DNA from: Alcanivorax sediminis
Lineage (GTDB): Bacteria > Pseudomonadota > Gammaproteobacteria > Pseudomonadales > Alcanivoracaceae
Assembly (NCBI RefSeq): GCF_009601165.1
Contig: NZ_WIRE01000001.1
Location: 1,426,001 to 1,490,000, forward strand
Length of the DNA stretch: 64,000 nt
Reading direction: 5' to 3'
A program made the translations under genes and the position numbers. The notes beneath the pieces are model-generated. The model was not told the origin of the DNA. It saw only the letters and a list, made by a program, of their open reading frames with translations, and made no database searches. Positions 34,717 through 45,147 of this stretch are shown here, piece by piece; position 1 is the stretch's first letter; the number at the start of each line of letters is the position of its first letter.

Positions 34717-37700
34717 GTGTTTTCACTGTGGGAGTTGAGCGGGCTGGCATTGTGTTACGTGCTGGTACTGTTCGTGATTGCCTGGCTGGGGGATCGCGCC
34801 GCCAGAGAAGGCCGCAAGACCTTCCAGAATGCCTGGGTATACAGCCTCGGGCTGGGCGTTTATTGCACCTCCTGGACGTTTTTCGGCGCGGTGGGCGAAG
34901 CGGCGCAAAGCGGCTGGAACTACCTGCCTATCTATCTGGGCCCCATCATCACCGTGCTGCTGGGTGGTTCGCTGATCTACAAGATGGCGTCGGTTACCCA
35001 GCAGCAAAACATTACCTCCATTGCCGATTTTCTGGCCGCGCGCTATGGCAAGTCCCGGCGTCTGGCGGTGCTGGTAACGCTGGTGGCGGTGGTCGGGGTG
35101 CTTCCCTATATCGCCTTGCAGCTCAAGGCCGTGACGCTGTCGTTCGATTACGTCCTCCAGGAGGCGGATGCCTCCTCGGTGGATACGGCACTGGTGGTCG
35201 CCGTGCTCATGGCCCTGTTTACCTTGCTGTTCGGTACCCGCCATATTGATACCACCGAACACCAGTCGGGCTTGATGCTGGCGGTCAGTTTTGAATCCTT
35301 TATCAAGGTGGTCGCCTTTGTGCTGCTCGGGCTTTACTGCCTGTTTGGGATTTTTGATGGGCCGGGAGACATGTGGCGCAGTCTGTCAGCCCGGCCCGAG
35401 GTGATGCAGACCTTCGAACCCACCCTGTTTTCTCAGAGTTTTGTGACCGCCCTGTTGTTATCCATGGTGGCGATCCTGTGCCTGCCCAGGCAGTTCCATG
35501 CGGGCATGGTGGAAAACAATGACCTGCGCCATTTGCGTACCACCCGCTGGGTGTTGCCGATCTATCTGCTGTTGTTTGCCCTCTTTGTGCTGCCGATCGT
35601 GGTGACCGGCGTGCTGACCCAGCCTTATCTGTTGGGGCAGGCAGACACCTATATGCTGTCGCTGCCCATGGCGCAGGAAAATTCTGCCATGCTGGTGCTG
35701 TCCTTTATTGGAGGGATCGCCGCCGCCACCGGCATGGTGATTGTGTCGACCATGGCCCTGGCCATCATGCTCACCAATGAAGTGTTGCTCCCCATGTGGT
35801 TGCAGTCGCGCCTGCATGAGAAAGAACAATTGTCAGATTTGGGCAAGCAGCTCCGCTTCCTGCGCCGCGCCAGTATTCTGGTGCTGCTGGGGCTGGCCTT
35901 TGCCTTTCACACCCTGATTGATCGTTTCGATGGGCTGGCCAGTATCGGGTTGCTGTCCTTTGCAGCGGTGGCGCAGTTTTCTCCGGCCCTGCTGGGGGCG
36001 ATGTACTGGCGTAATGGAAACAAACGGGGCGCCTTCATTGGATTGGGCGTGGGCTTTGTACTATGGGTTTATTGCCTGCTGCTGCCAGTGATACTGCCAG
36101 TGGAATGGGTGATAACGCTCAACACCGAGGGGCTGCTGGGGCTTGGGCTGCTTCGCCCCAATGCCATGTTCGGGATCGAGGGTCTGGAGCCGCTGACCCA
36201 CGGTGTGTTCTGGTCCCTGAGTCTGAATCTGACCGCCTTTATCTACTTCTCCCGCCGTGCTGAAAATGATGCGCTGGATGAAGCCCAGGCGGCCCGCTTT
36301 GTGGACATGCCCACCGACTGGTGGCGGGAAGGCATGGATCACCCCTCCATCACCACGGAAGAATTGCTGGAAGTGTGTCGGCGCGGACTGGGCACCCCCC
36401 GTGCCGAACCCCTGTTCTTTGATTACATGCAGCGCCGTCATGTGGCGGAAGATCTGGAGTTGCCCGCGCCATTGCATCTGGTGCGTTATGTGGAAAGGTT
36501 GCTGGCCGGTGCCATGGGCGCGTCCACCGCCCGAATCGTGATGAGTTCCCTGCTGCGCAAGCAAAACAGCCGCCACGATGATGTGGTGCGCATGATGGAC
36601 GAAGCGTCAGAGCTGATCCAGTTCAATCACCAGCTGCTGCGCACCACCATTGAAACCATTGCCCAGGGCATCTGTGTGGTCGATCGCAACATGCAGGTGG
36701 TGGCCTGGAATCAAGCCTATGTGAAGCTCTTCGAGTACCCGGATGGGCTGATACGGCTGGGGCGTTCCATCGAAGAGGTGTATCGCTTCAATGCCGAGCG
36801 AGGCTTCTATGACGGTGAGGACATGGATGCCAATGTGCAGAAGCGGGTGCAGCTGCTACGCGATGGCCACTCCCACCGGTTTGAGCGTGAGTTACCCAAT
36901 GGCATTGTGGTGGAAGTGCGCGGGACCCCCATGGTTGGTGGCGGTTTTGTCAGTACCTACATGGATATCACTGAGCGCAAGCGCGATGAATTGGCGCTGC
37001 GCCAGATCAATGAGAATCTGGAAAACATGGTGTCCGAGCGGACCCGAAAGCTGACTGAATTGAACGTGCAGCTGGCCCAGGCCAATGAAGGCAAGACACG
37101 CTTCCTCGCAGCCGCTGGTCACGACCTGATGCAGCCGCTCAATGCCGCCCAGTTGTTTGCATCCTCGCTGCGCCAGCAGCTGCGACATCAGGATGCCGAG
37201 GGTTTTGCCCGCGAGGTGGATGTGCTGGGTCATATCGACAGTTCGCTGCAGACCGCCGAGCAAATCATCTCTGCCCTGATGGAGATCAGCAAGCTGGATA
37301 CCGGCGTCATGCCAGTGCATGTGCATCCCCTTAGTTTGCAGAAAATGATGGAGCAGCTCGGGCAGGAGTTTTCTGCCATGGCCCGTGCCAGTGGATTGCA
37401 TCTGCATATGGTGTCCAGCTCCTGCATTGTGGAGAGTGATGAGGTGCTGCTGCGGCGGGTATTACAGAACCTGTTGTCCAATGCGATCCGCTATACCGAG
37501 ACTGGCAAGGTCTTGTTTGGTTGTCGACGTCGCTCGGGCGCGGTGCGCATCGATGTGTGGGATACCGGGCCGGGTATTCCCGATGATCAGCATGAACAAA
37601 TTTTCCAGGAGTTCCAGCGCCTGCCACAACAGAATGGCCGGTCTATCAAAGGACTGGGGCTGGGGCTCGCCATTGCCGACCGTATCTGCCGCCTGTTGAA

Positions 37701-38187
37701 CCATACACTCACCGTTCGCTCCTGGCCGGGCAGGGGGACGCAGTTCAGTGTGACGGTGCCGCTGGCCAGCGGCGAACTGCCACCCATGTTGTCTCATGAA
37801 GATGTGCCTGCCAGCCGTGATGTAGCTGGGATGAGCGTGTTCTGTGTGGATAACGACGCGGCCTTGCTGGCCAGTCTGGTGGAAGCGCTGGAGACCCTCG
37901 GTTGTCATGTCATCGCCGCCAGCGGTCTGGCCGATGCGCAGGAAAAAGCAAAGGGAACGGAGGCTCCGGACCTGTTGCTGGTGGACTACCAGCTGGACCA
38001 TGAAAATGGCTTTGATGTCATCGAAGGGCTGGATGATTGTTGGGAAGACGTGATTCCCGCCACACTGATGACCGCGGATCGTCGTCCGGAAATCCGTCAG
38101 CAAGCCGACGAGCTGGGAGTAGGCTTTCTCCAGAAACCGTTGACGGAGGCGATGCTGAAGCGAACTCTGGAGTCAATTAATAGTTAA
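34717..38187 (+). CDS. crbS: Hybrid sensor histidine kinase with SSS transporter N-terminus (CrbS-like)
   Basis: A 1156-residue protein starting at GTG 34717, chosen for CAGGAG seven bases upstream. Residues 1-520 form a sodium/solute symporter domain (about 13 helices). PAS and HisKA/HATPase domains follow, with phospho-His H802 in AAAGHDLMQPLNAA and ATPase motifs NLLSNAIRYTETG and GLGLGLAI. The C-terminal receiver domain carries phospho-acceptor D1090 in LLLVDYQLD. This architecture is CrbS (also CbrA/MxtR-like). It senses or transports a carboxylate and feeds CrbR, which controls acetate use in Vibrio and Pseudomonas. The 3' end codons lie in a heptamer repeat arm. Confidence 0.85.
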   Translation: MFSLWELSGLALCYVLVLFVIAWLGDRAAREGRKTFQNAWVYSLGLGVYCTSWTFFGAVGEAAQSGWNYLPIYLGPIITVLLGGSLIYKMASVTQQQNITSIADFLAARYGKSRRLAVLVTLVAVVGVLPYIALQLKAVTLSFDYVLQEADASSVDTALVVAVLMALFTLLFGTRHIDTTEHQSGLMLAVSFESFIKVVAFVLLGLYCLFGIFDGPGDMWRSLSARPEVMQTFEPTLFSQSFVTALLLSMVAILCLPRQFHAGMVENNDLRHLRTTRWVLPIYLLLFALFVLPIVVTGVLTQPYLLGQADTYMLSLPMAQENSAMLVLSFIGGIAAATGMVIVSTMALAIMLTNEVLLPMWLQSRLHEKEQLSDLGKQLRFLRRASILVLLGLAFAFHTLIDRFDGLASIGLLSFAAVAQFSPALLGAMYWRNGNKRGAFIGLGVGFVLWVYCLLLPVILPVEWVITLNTEGLLGLGLLRPNAMFGIEGLEPLTHGVFWSLSLNLTAFIYFSRRAENDALDEAQAARFVDMPTDWWREGMDHPSITTEELLEVCRRGLGTPRAEPLFFDYMQRRHVAEDLELPAPLHLVRYVERLLAGAMGASTARIVMSSLLRKQNSRHDDVVRMMDEASELIQFNHQLLRTTIETIAQGICVVDRNMQVVAWNQAYVKLFEYPDGLIRLGRSIEEVYRFNAERGFYDGEDMDANVQKRVQLLRDGHSHRFERELPNGIVVEVRGTPMVGGGFVSTYMDITERKRDELALRQINENLENMVSERTRKLTELNVQLAQANEGKTRFLAAAGHDLMQPLNAAQLFASSLRQQLRHQDAEGFAREVDVLGHIDSSLQTAEQIISALMEISKLDTGVMPVHVHPLSLQKMMEQLGQEFSAMARASGLHLHMVSSSCIVESDEVLLRRVLQNLLSNAIRYTETGKVLFGCRRRSGAVRIDVWDTGPGIPDDQHEQIFQEFQRLPQQNGRSIKGLGLGLAIADRICRLLNHTLTVRSWPGRGTQFSVTVPLASGELPPMLSHEDVPASRDVAGMSVFCVDNDAALLASLVEALETLGCHVIAASGLADAQEKAKGTEAPDLLLVDYQLDHENGFDVIEGLDDCWEDVIPATLMTADRRPEIRQQADELGVGFLQKPLTEAMLKRTLESINS

Positions 38188-38335
38188 TAATGAATAATTA
38201 ACAGCTGCGCGTTCAGCGCAGTTGGAATTTCCAAACAATGAGGCCGCGCCCAAACTCTGGGCGCGGCCTCATGCATTCAAGATCAAAAGAAACCCTGGCG
38301 CGCGTTATTAATTATTCATTATTAACTATTAATTG
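38174..38335. repeat. Heptamer-repeat inverted element enclosing a perfect hairpin
   Basis: The left arm (38174-38197) and right arm (38312-38335) are perfect 24-bp inverted repeats made of TTAATAG/TTAATAA/TGAATAA units. The arms supply the stop codons of both convergent genes, crbS (38185-38187) and crbR. Inside lies a perfect 14-bp stem hairpin, 38238-38251 with 38259-38272 (ATGAGGCCGCGCCC stem), without a T-run. The left arm shares 22 identical bases with 7563-7584. Confidence 0.75.
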
Positions 38336-38985
38336 CCGTCAATCGCTGGTTGCTCAATCGCCAGATCCTTCAGTGCCAGCACCGCCTGGGTGCGGTTTCG
38401 TACGCCCAGCTTGCGGAAGATGGCGGTCATGTGGGCCTTGATGGTGGCTTCGGATACATCCAGTTCGTAAGCAATGACCTTGTTCTGCATGCCTTCCATG
38501 AGCATGCCCATAACCCGAAATTGCTGCGGTGTCAGGCTGGCAATGCGCTCGCTCATGGCGGAGAGATCGGGAAGGGTGGGGGGCATGGCGCGGCGTGCAT
38601 GCTCGGGGAGCCAGCGCTCACCATCCATGACCTTCTGCATGGCGTCGGTCATGGTGTCCACCGGGGTGGACTTGGGAATGAAACCATCGGCGCCGAAATG
38701 GATAGCCCTCTGTATCACGTCCACATCTTCAGTGGCGGAAATCACAATCAGCGGCACTTTACGGTATTGCTCGCGCAGATAAATCAGTCCCGAAAAACCA
38801 TGAGTGCCGGGCATGTGCAAATCCAGCAGGATCACATCAAAAGGAACCGATTGCTGGCCCAGTGATTCCAGTGCGGCCAGTGAATCTGCTTCGAGAATAT
38901 GCGCATCACTAAAACTGGCGCTGACCGCCTGCTTCAGTGCAGCCCGAAAGAGTGGATGGTCATCGGCTATCAGAATATTTGTCAT
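38329..38985 (-). CDS. crbR: LuxR/NarL-type response regulator (CrbR-like)
   Basis: A 218-residue two-component regulator. The receiver domain (1-125) has the acidic pocket DD at 8-9 and phospho-acceptor D55 in LLDLHMPG. The C-terminal NarL-type helix-turn-helix spans about 145-210 (LTPQQFRVMGMLMEG, then VSEATIKAHMTAIFRKLG). It matches CrbR/ErdR, the partner of CrbS-type kinases in acetate metabolism control. It faces crbS across the repeat element. The upstream ribosome site is weak. Its start codon is followed by an A/T-rich 432-bp intergenic region shared with the DcaP-like gene. Confidence 0.85.
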   Translation of the reverse strand: MTNILIADDHPLFRAALKQAVSASFSDAHILEADSLAALESLGQQSVPFDVILLDLHMPGTHGFSGLIYLREQYRKVPLIVISATEDVDVIQRAIHFGADGFIPKSTPVDTMTDAMQKVMDGERWLPEHARRAMPPTLPDLSAMSERIASLTPQQFRVMGMLMEGMQNKVIAYELDVSEATIKAHMTAIFRKLGVRNRTQAVLALKDLAIEQPAIDGN

Positions 38986-39417
38986 GACTTTGTTTTAGCG
39001 ATTTTTATTTGTTCTGTACAGCCTTTATACAGGGCTTGTGCTGGCGAGTCTTGCCGGGCAAAAAAAAGGCTGCCTGGAAGGGCAGCCCGGGGGAAGCGGT
39101 TTGACCAAATAACAACAGAATCCCTTCAGCATAACAGTCCGACAACATTGCCTTTCCATGCGGGGAATTGGGGGCCGGCTCGCTGAGGATCGAGCCGTTC
39201 CCTGGGCATTGTCGGTGTTCACGTTGAGGCGGAAACAGTGTGGAGGGGGGTGAAATAAAGCCCAATTAGACTTTGGTCGTAGGCCCTGTTTTGGATGTCT
39301 GAGGCGCACGTTTATGGCTACGACCTATGGCTAATAGAGAAGAAATTCGGTCCTGCGCAAGCTGCTATCTGGAGTCAGTTATTTCTTGCATTCGGATGAC
39401 AACAAGAGGACAGGGCC
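38986..39417. other. Divergent intergenic region between crbR and the porin gene
   Basis: This 432-bp region holds a minus-strand terminator (39060-39087), an inverted repeat GGTCGTAG (39275-39282) with CTACGACC (39318-39325), and the CrbR-box-like GACTTTGGTC (39269-39278). No gene of credible size was seen. The porin ribosome site, GAGGACAGGG, is just before 39418. Confidence 0.5.
39060..39087 (-). terminator. Intrinsic terminator, minus strand, without an assigned gene
   Basis: GGCTGCC and GGGCAGCC form a stem; reading minus, it is followed by a run of eight T. The nearest minus-strand gene is downstream (crbR), so it must end a transcript starting between 39090 and 39400. That could be a small RNA. 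Confidence 0.6.
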
Positions 39418-40629
39418 ATGAAAGCAATAACTCCCAAGTACCTGTGCGCCAGTATCGCACTGGCCTGCGCCGGAACGGTCGGTGCGGCAACTCTGGAAGA
39501 GCGCGTTGAGATGCTCGAGCAGCAGGCAGGTAATCAACAGGCTGCGGCTCAGGCGCAGGCTGGCAATACCCAGCTCAGCTTTGGCGGTTTCATCAAGGCC
39601 GATACTCTGGTCAGCAAATACAGTAATGGTGAATTGGCTGGCGGTTCCATTGGCCGTGACTTCATGGTGCCGAGCACCATTCCGGTCGGTGGTGAAGAAA
39701 GTTCCGAAGAAATTGATTTCACGGCAAAGCAGAGCCGCTTCTGGCTGAAGAGTAAAACCCAGACCGATGTTGGCGAAATCGCCAGCCACATCGAAGTCGA
39801 TGCGCAAACCAACGGTATGGGTGATGAGCGCATCAGCAACAGCTACGCAGTGCGTTTGCGTCATGCCTACCTGACCTGGGACAAGTGGCTGTTCGGCCAG
39901 ACCTGGTCCACCTTTTTCAATGTCAGTGCATTGCCAGAAACCCTGGACTTTGTTGGTGCCGCAGGCACGGTGTTTGAGCGTCAGCAGCAGATCCGATATA
40001 CCCATGGTGGGCTGATGCTGGCCATGGAAAACCCGTCCACCACACTGTATGGCGGCAGCGCCAACCCCTACGACGACAATGCCATGCCTGATCTGGTGGC
40101 GCGCTACAACTTCACCGGCGACTGGGGCAACGTGAGCCTGTCAGCCATGGGCCGTGAAGTTGCCTACCAGGACACTATTGGTGGCGTGGATCAGGATGAA
40201 AGTGAATATGGCTACGCCGTGTCGCTGGCGGGCAAGTGGATGCTGGGCAAGGATGATGTCCGCTTTCAGGCGAACTACGGCAACGCCATGGGTCGCTACA
40301 CCACGTTGAATGCTTTCCGTGCCGGTCAGATTGAAGCCGATGGGAGCATTGAGCTGATTGATCAGTGGAGTGCGGTCTTGGCGCTGCGTCATCACTGGAA
40401 TGAGCAGTGGCGTACCAATATCGCCTTGTCGGTCAGTGAAGCGGATAATCCGGACACGGTAACGGATACCACCAACAAGATGATTCAGAGCGCCCATGCC
40501 AACCTGATCTGGCAGGTGGCCAAGCCGCTGTCACTGGGTGGTGAGTTCATCTATGCCGATCGTGAAATCGAGAGCGGCGATGATGGCGACCTGAAGCGTC
40601 TGCAGTTTACGGCCAAGTATGCGTTTTGA
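39418..40629 (+). CDS. DcaP-like outer-membrane porin
   Basis: A 403-residue protein. Signal peptide residues 1-23 end GTVGA. A short coiled-coil segment follows (LEERVEMLEQQAGNQQAAA at about 25-43), then a beta-barrel ending KYAF. This is the DcaP-like trimeric porin family, which in Acinetobacter takes up dicarboxylates and small anionic molecules. The neighbouring Crb locus and symporter suggest it admits a carboxylate, which is inference. It ends in phenylalanine as outer-membrane proteins do. Downstream lie a heptamer element and two terminators. Confidence 0.88.
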   Translation: MKAITPKYLCASIALACAGTVGAATLEERVEMLEQQAGNQQAAAQAQAGNTQLSFGGFIKADTLVSKYSNGELAGGSIGRDFMVPSTIPVGGEESSEEIDFTAKQSRFWLKSKTQTDVGEIASHIEVDAQTNGMGDERISNSYAVRLRHAYLTWDKWLFGQTWSTFFNVSALPETLDFVGAAGTVFERQQQIRYTHGGLMLAMENPSTTLYGGSANPYDDNAMPDLVARYNFTGDWGNVSLSAMGREVAYQDTIGGVDQDESEYGYAVSLAGKWMLGKDDVRFQANYGNAMGRYTTLNAFRAGQIEADGSIELIDQWSAVLALRHHWNEQWRTNIALSVSEADNPDTVTDTTNKMIQSAHANLIWQVAKPLSLGGEFIYADREIESGDDGDLKRLQFTAKYAF

Positions 40630-40698
40630 ATAAAAGACACTGAAAAAGAGCTGCTACAAGCAGCACGCAGCACGCAACACGCTGCACGCGAAAACAAG

Positions 40699-40723
40699 AA
40701 AGAGCGCTTAGGCGCTCTTTTTT
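40699..40723 (+). terminator. Intrinsic terminator for the DcaP-like gene
   Basis: AAGAGCGC, loop TTAG, GCGCTCTT, then TTTT. It lies inside the heptamer element, about 70 bp after the porin stop codon. Confidence 0.85.
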
Positions 40724-40743
40724 ATGCGGCCGCGCAGTGGCAC

Positions 40744-40774
40744 AAAAAAGGACGCCGAAGCGTCCTTTTCTTTT
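40744..40774. terminator. Bidirectional terminator between porin gene and ectC
   Basis: AAAAAAGGACGC, loop CGAA, GCGTCCTTTTCTTT. A-rich left and T-rich right flanks let it work for both the plus-strand porin transcript and the minus-strand ectABC transcript. Confidence 0.8.
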
Positions 40775-40814
40775 GGTGTGCTGCGTGTTGCGTGCAGCAT
40801 GAAGCGTCTCTTAA

Positions 40815-41210
40815 TCAGTCCAGATCTGCCGGGTACACGCCGTTTTCGTCGTGCACTTCCTTGCCGCTCAGTGGCGGGGTGAAGGCGCAGGCCACCACCA
40901 TGTCTTCGTCACCACCGTACAACCAGTGCTCGTCGTGCTCGTCGAGCAGGTAGATCGTGCCGGGTTTGAGGTCGTAGACCTTGCCATCGGCAATGGTCTC
41001 GATCTTGCCGTTTCCGGAGATCACGTAAACGGATTCCCAGTGGTTTTTGTAGTGGATGTGGGTCTTGGTGCCCTTGAAGATGGTGGTGATATTGAAAGAG
41101 TGCCCCATCTTGTCATCTTTGAGGGACAGACGAACCGACTGCCAGTTGCCGTTTTCGGCTTTGACGCAGCGTTCGGAGTTTTCGGCTTCCGCCAGAGTAC
41201 GAACGATCAT
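40815..41210 (-). CDS. ectC: L-ectoine synthase
   Basis: A 131-residue cupin-fold enzyme of EctC length. It cyclises N-gamma-acetyl-2,4-diaminobutyrate to ectoine, the last synthetic step. Cupin metal residues lie in IHYKNHWESVYVISGNGKIE and the later LYGGDEDM segment. The protein starts MIVRTLAEAENSERCV at ATG 41210. It lies 88 bp after ectB, with a hairpin in the gap. No ectoine hydroxylase gene (ectD) or aspartokinase follows. Confidence 0.97.
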   Translation of the reverse strand: MIVRTLAEAENSERCVKAENGNWQSVRLSLKDDKMGHSFNITTIFKGTKTHIHYKNHWESVYVISGNGKIETIADGKVYDLKPGTIYLLDEHDEHWLYGGDEDMVVACAFTPPLSGKEVHDENGVYPADLD

Positions 41211-41248
41211 GGATTCATTCCCCAGGGTGAGTAAGGTTTAAGAGGAAC

Positions 41249-41270
41249 ACAGCCCGCCGTAGCGGGCTGT
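41249..41270 (-). promoter_or_regulatory. Intercistronic hairpin between ectB and ectC
   Basis: ACAGCCCGC, loop CGTA, GCGGGCTGT: a 9-bp perfect stem with no T-run after it on the minus strand. It could stabilise ectAB mRNA ends or set the ectC expression ratio; it is unlikely to terminate. Confidence 0.55.
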
Positions 41271-41298
41271 GGTTCAGCGAGTGGATCCGGTAATCGGA

Positions 41299-43174
<1,876 letters not shown>

Positions 43175-43203
43175 GGTCTCACTATTGGTCCGCTTTGAAA
43201 GTA

Positions 43204-43770
43204 TTACTGATCGCTACCGGTGCTCCGCTGGGGTATCTCCAGGGTTGGCTGGGCGCGATCAATGGCGCCCAGATCCAGTACCGGTGAAGCGTCAATCTCT
43301 TCGGCATTCATCATTGCAGCTACCCGTTGCAGGGAACTGAGGATCAGTGATTGCTCCCAGTCCTCCAGCCGGTCGAAGCGGGCAATGAATTCCTCCTGAA
43401 GCGGGGTGGGGGCCTGTTCAATAATGGACTCCCCGTCCCCGGTCAGGGTGGCGTAGACCCGACGTTTGTCGGACTCACCACGTTTGCGCTCAATCAGCGA
43501 GCGTTTTTCCAGTCGGTCGAGAATGGTGGTCACGGTGGCCTGACTCAGGGACACCTCGTTGGCCAGATCGCCCATGGTGATCTCACCTTTGGCCCCGATC
43601 GCCTGCATGATGAGCAGTTGCGGGGACGTCAGCCCGGACACTTTGCTCAGCTTTCGCGAGTAAAGGTCGGTGGCGCGAATGATCTGTCGTAATGAAATCA
43701 GCACGTCTTCGTGTCTGGCCATTGCCGCTAATTCTCTTGATAACAAAGTAATGTGACGAAAAATGGTCAT
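43204..43770 (-). CDS. ectR: MarR-family regulator of ectoine genes (EctR-like)
   Basis: A 188-residue MarR-type winged-helix protein. The wing helix region is about 60-110 (ITMGDLANEVSLSQATVTTILDRLEKRSLIERKRGESDKRRVYATLT). EctR-type MarR proteins repress ectABC in methylotrophs and are encoded beside or in front of the operon, as here: it ends 29 bp before ectA on the same strand. GAGGAGG precedes the ATG at 43770. Autoregulation of ectR-ectABC is inferred. Its inducing signal, likely osmotic, cannot be seen. Confidence 0.85.
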   Translation of the reverse strand: MTIFRHITLLSRELAAMARHEDVLISLRQIIRATDLYSRKLSKVSGLTSPQLLIMQAIGAKGEITMGDLANEVSLSQATVTTILDRLEKRSLIERKRGESDKRRVYATLTGDGESIIEQAPTPLQEEFIARFDRLEDWEQSLILSSLQRVAAMMNAEEIDASPVLDLGAIDRAQPTLEIPQRSTGSDQ

Positions 43771-44057
43771 GTGGCCTCCTCAAACCGTTTTGAGGTGTAA
43801 ATGGCATTTTTCGGTGCAAATCAGGCAAAAAGCCGTAATTCCTTGCTAGAATGTGGTGCATATTTTAGGGGTAGAAAGTTTAGATGTCAAAGTAAGTGCT
43901 GGTGAGAGGGTGCGCGTAAGGGGCAAAGCGTTGCCATGTGGGTGTTTCGTCGCGGCAGCAGATCAGCGACAGTGGCCTCTCTCTGGTAGTGTTTTCTGAT
44001 TTCGGGGCGTTGCCTCGGCACTTTGACAGGATCATGACAGCTGAAGGAGTAACTTTG

Positions 44058-44966
44058 GTGCAGGTACTAATGCGTGTATTGGTGTCCACGACACTGCTAT
44101 TGGCTCTATCGGGTGTGCGTGCGCAAGATGCGGCTGAACCCGCCGACGTCGAGCCGAGAGCAGAGGCGCAGAGCGAAATCGAAAAGGGGCCGGTTATTTC
44201 CCAGTTTCGGGAGAACTGGATTCTGGGCGAGCTGCGCTCCCTGCGGCAGGACATGATGGAATACCGCAACCAAATGAATCTGCTGGTGACGGATCGGGAG
44301 CTGGAAGTGGCCGACAAGGCCATGGGGTATGCCACCAATACCGTGACCTATTTCTTTTACCTGATTGCTGGCGCCGCTTCGATTTTGGCCCTGGTTGGCT
44401 GGTCCACCATTCGTGACCTCAAGGATAACGTGAGGGTGTACGCCGAAAAGGAAATGGCCCGGCTGACCAGCGAATATGAATCCCGGCTGGCGGATCTGGA
44501 GCGAGAGTTACGCAAAAAATCGCGCACCATCGCTGAGAACCAGGAAGAGATCGAGCGCACCAACGAGATTCACAGCCTGTGGCTCAAGAGCACCAAGGAG
44601 CCCAGCGCCCAGGCCAAGATCGAGATGTACGACCGCATTCTCGAATTAAGGCCTGACGATGCAGAGGCATTGGCGTGGAAGGCGGATGCGGCGCTGGAGC
44701 TGGGTGAGCAACGCTGGGCCCTGAGTCTGTGCGACCGGGTGCTGGAAGTGGATGAGGAAAACTCTCATGCCCTGTATCAGCGGGCATGTGCATGGTCTGG
44801 CCTGGGGGAAATCGATAACGCCCTGCAGGATCTGGAAGCAGCGATCCAGGCTTCGGAGACTCTGGTGCGTCATGCCAGGGTGGAGGAGATGTTCCGCCCG
44901 CTTCGGAATCTTGAACGATTCCAAGCGCTGGTGGGAAGCGACAGTGATCCGGCGGTTCCCGACTGA
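44058..44966 (+). CDS. Membrane protein with signal peptide and TPR repeats
   Basis: A 302-residue protein starting at GTG 44058, chosen for AAGGAG nine bases upstream. Residues 1-23 form a signal peptide (LLLALSGVRA). One membrane helix lies at about 100-120, followed by a long coiled coil (about 125-185, rich in E/R/L, with ESRLADLERELRKKSRT). C-terminal TPR-like repeats cover about 195-285 (AEALAWKADAALELGEQRWALSLCDRVLE, then ALYQRACAWSGLGEIDNALQDLEAAI). It is divergent from ectR. No function is assigned. Coil plus TPR suggests a protein-interaction role in the envelope. Confidence 0.75.
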   Translation: MQVLMRVLVSTTLLLALSGVRAQDAAEPADVEPRAEAQSEIEKGPVISQFRENWILGELRSLRQDMMEYRNQMNLLVTDRELEVADKAMGYATNTVTYFFYLIAGAASILALVGWSTIRDLKDNVRVYAEKEMARLTSEYESRLADLERELRKKSRTIAENQEEIERTNEIHSLWLKSTKEPSAQAKIEMYDRILELRPDDAEALAWKADAALELGEQRWALSLCDRVLEVDEENSHALYQRACAWSGLGEIDNALQDLEAAIQASETLVRHARVEEMFRPLRNLERFQALVGSDSDPAVPD

Positions 44967-45147
44967 TAGTCCTTTACTGTCACAGTGATAGGCGCAGAAG
45001 GGCCGCTAAATGGTCAATTTACGGGGGACTTTCTGCTAGACTTGCCCCCCCTTGAAGGAAAGGGCGATGAGCCCCATAAAACGGGGTGTATTTCTGGCAG
45101 CGAAGTGCCGCGCCAGGAAGGGTTGCATCGCCCCTGTGGAGAATCCC

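Larger units (their letters stand above)
40651..40808. repeat. Heptamer-repeat inverted element (GCAGCAC family) enclosing two terminators
   Basis: The left arm (40651-40690) runs AGCACGC, AGCACGC, AACACGC, TGCACGC. The right arm (40775-40808) runs GTGCTGC, GTGTTGC, GTGCAGC in the opposite sense. Between them are two terminators. The element sits between convergent ends of the DcaP-like gene and ectC, matching the crbS/crbR layout. Confidence 0.7.
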
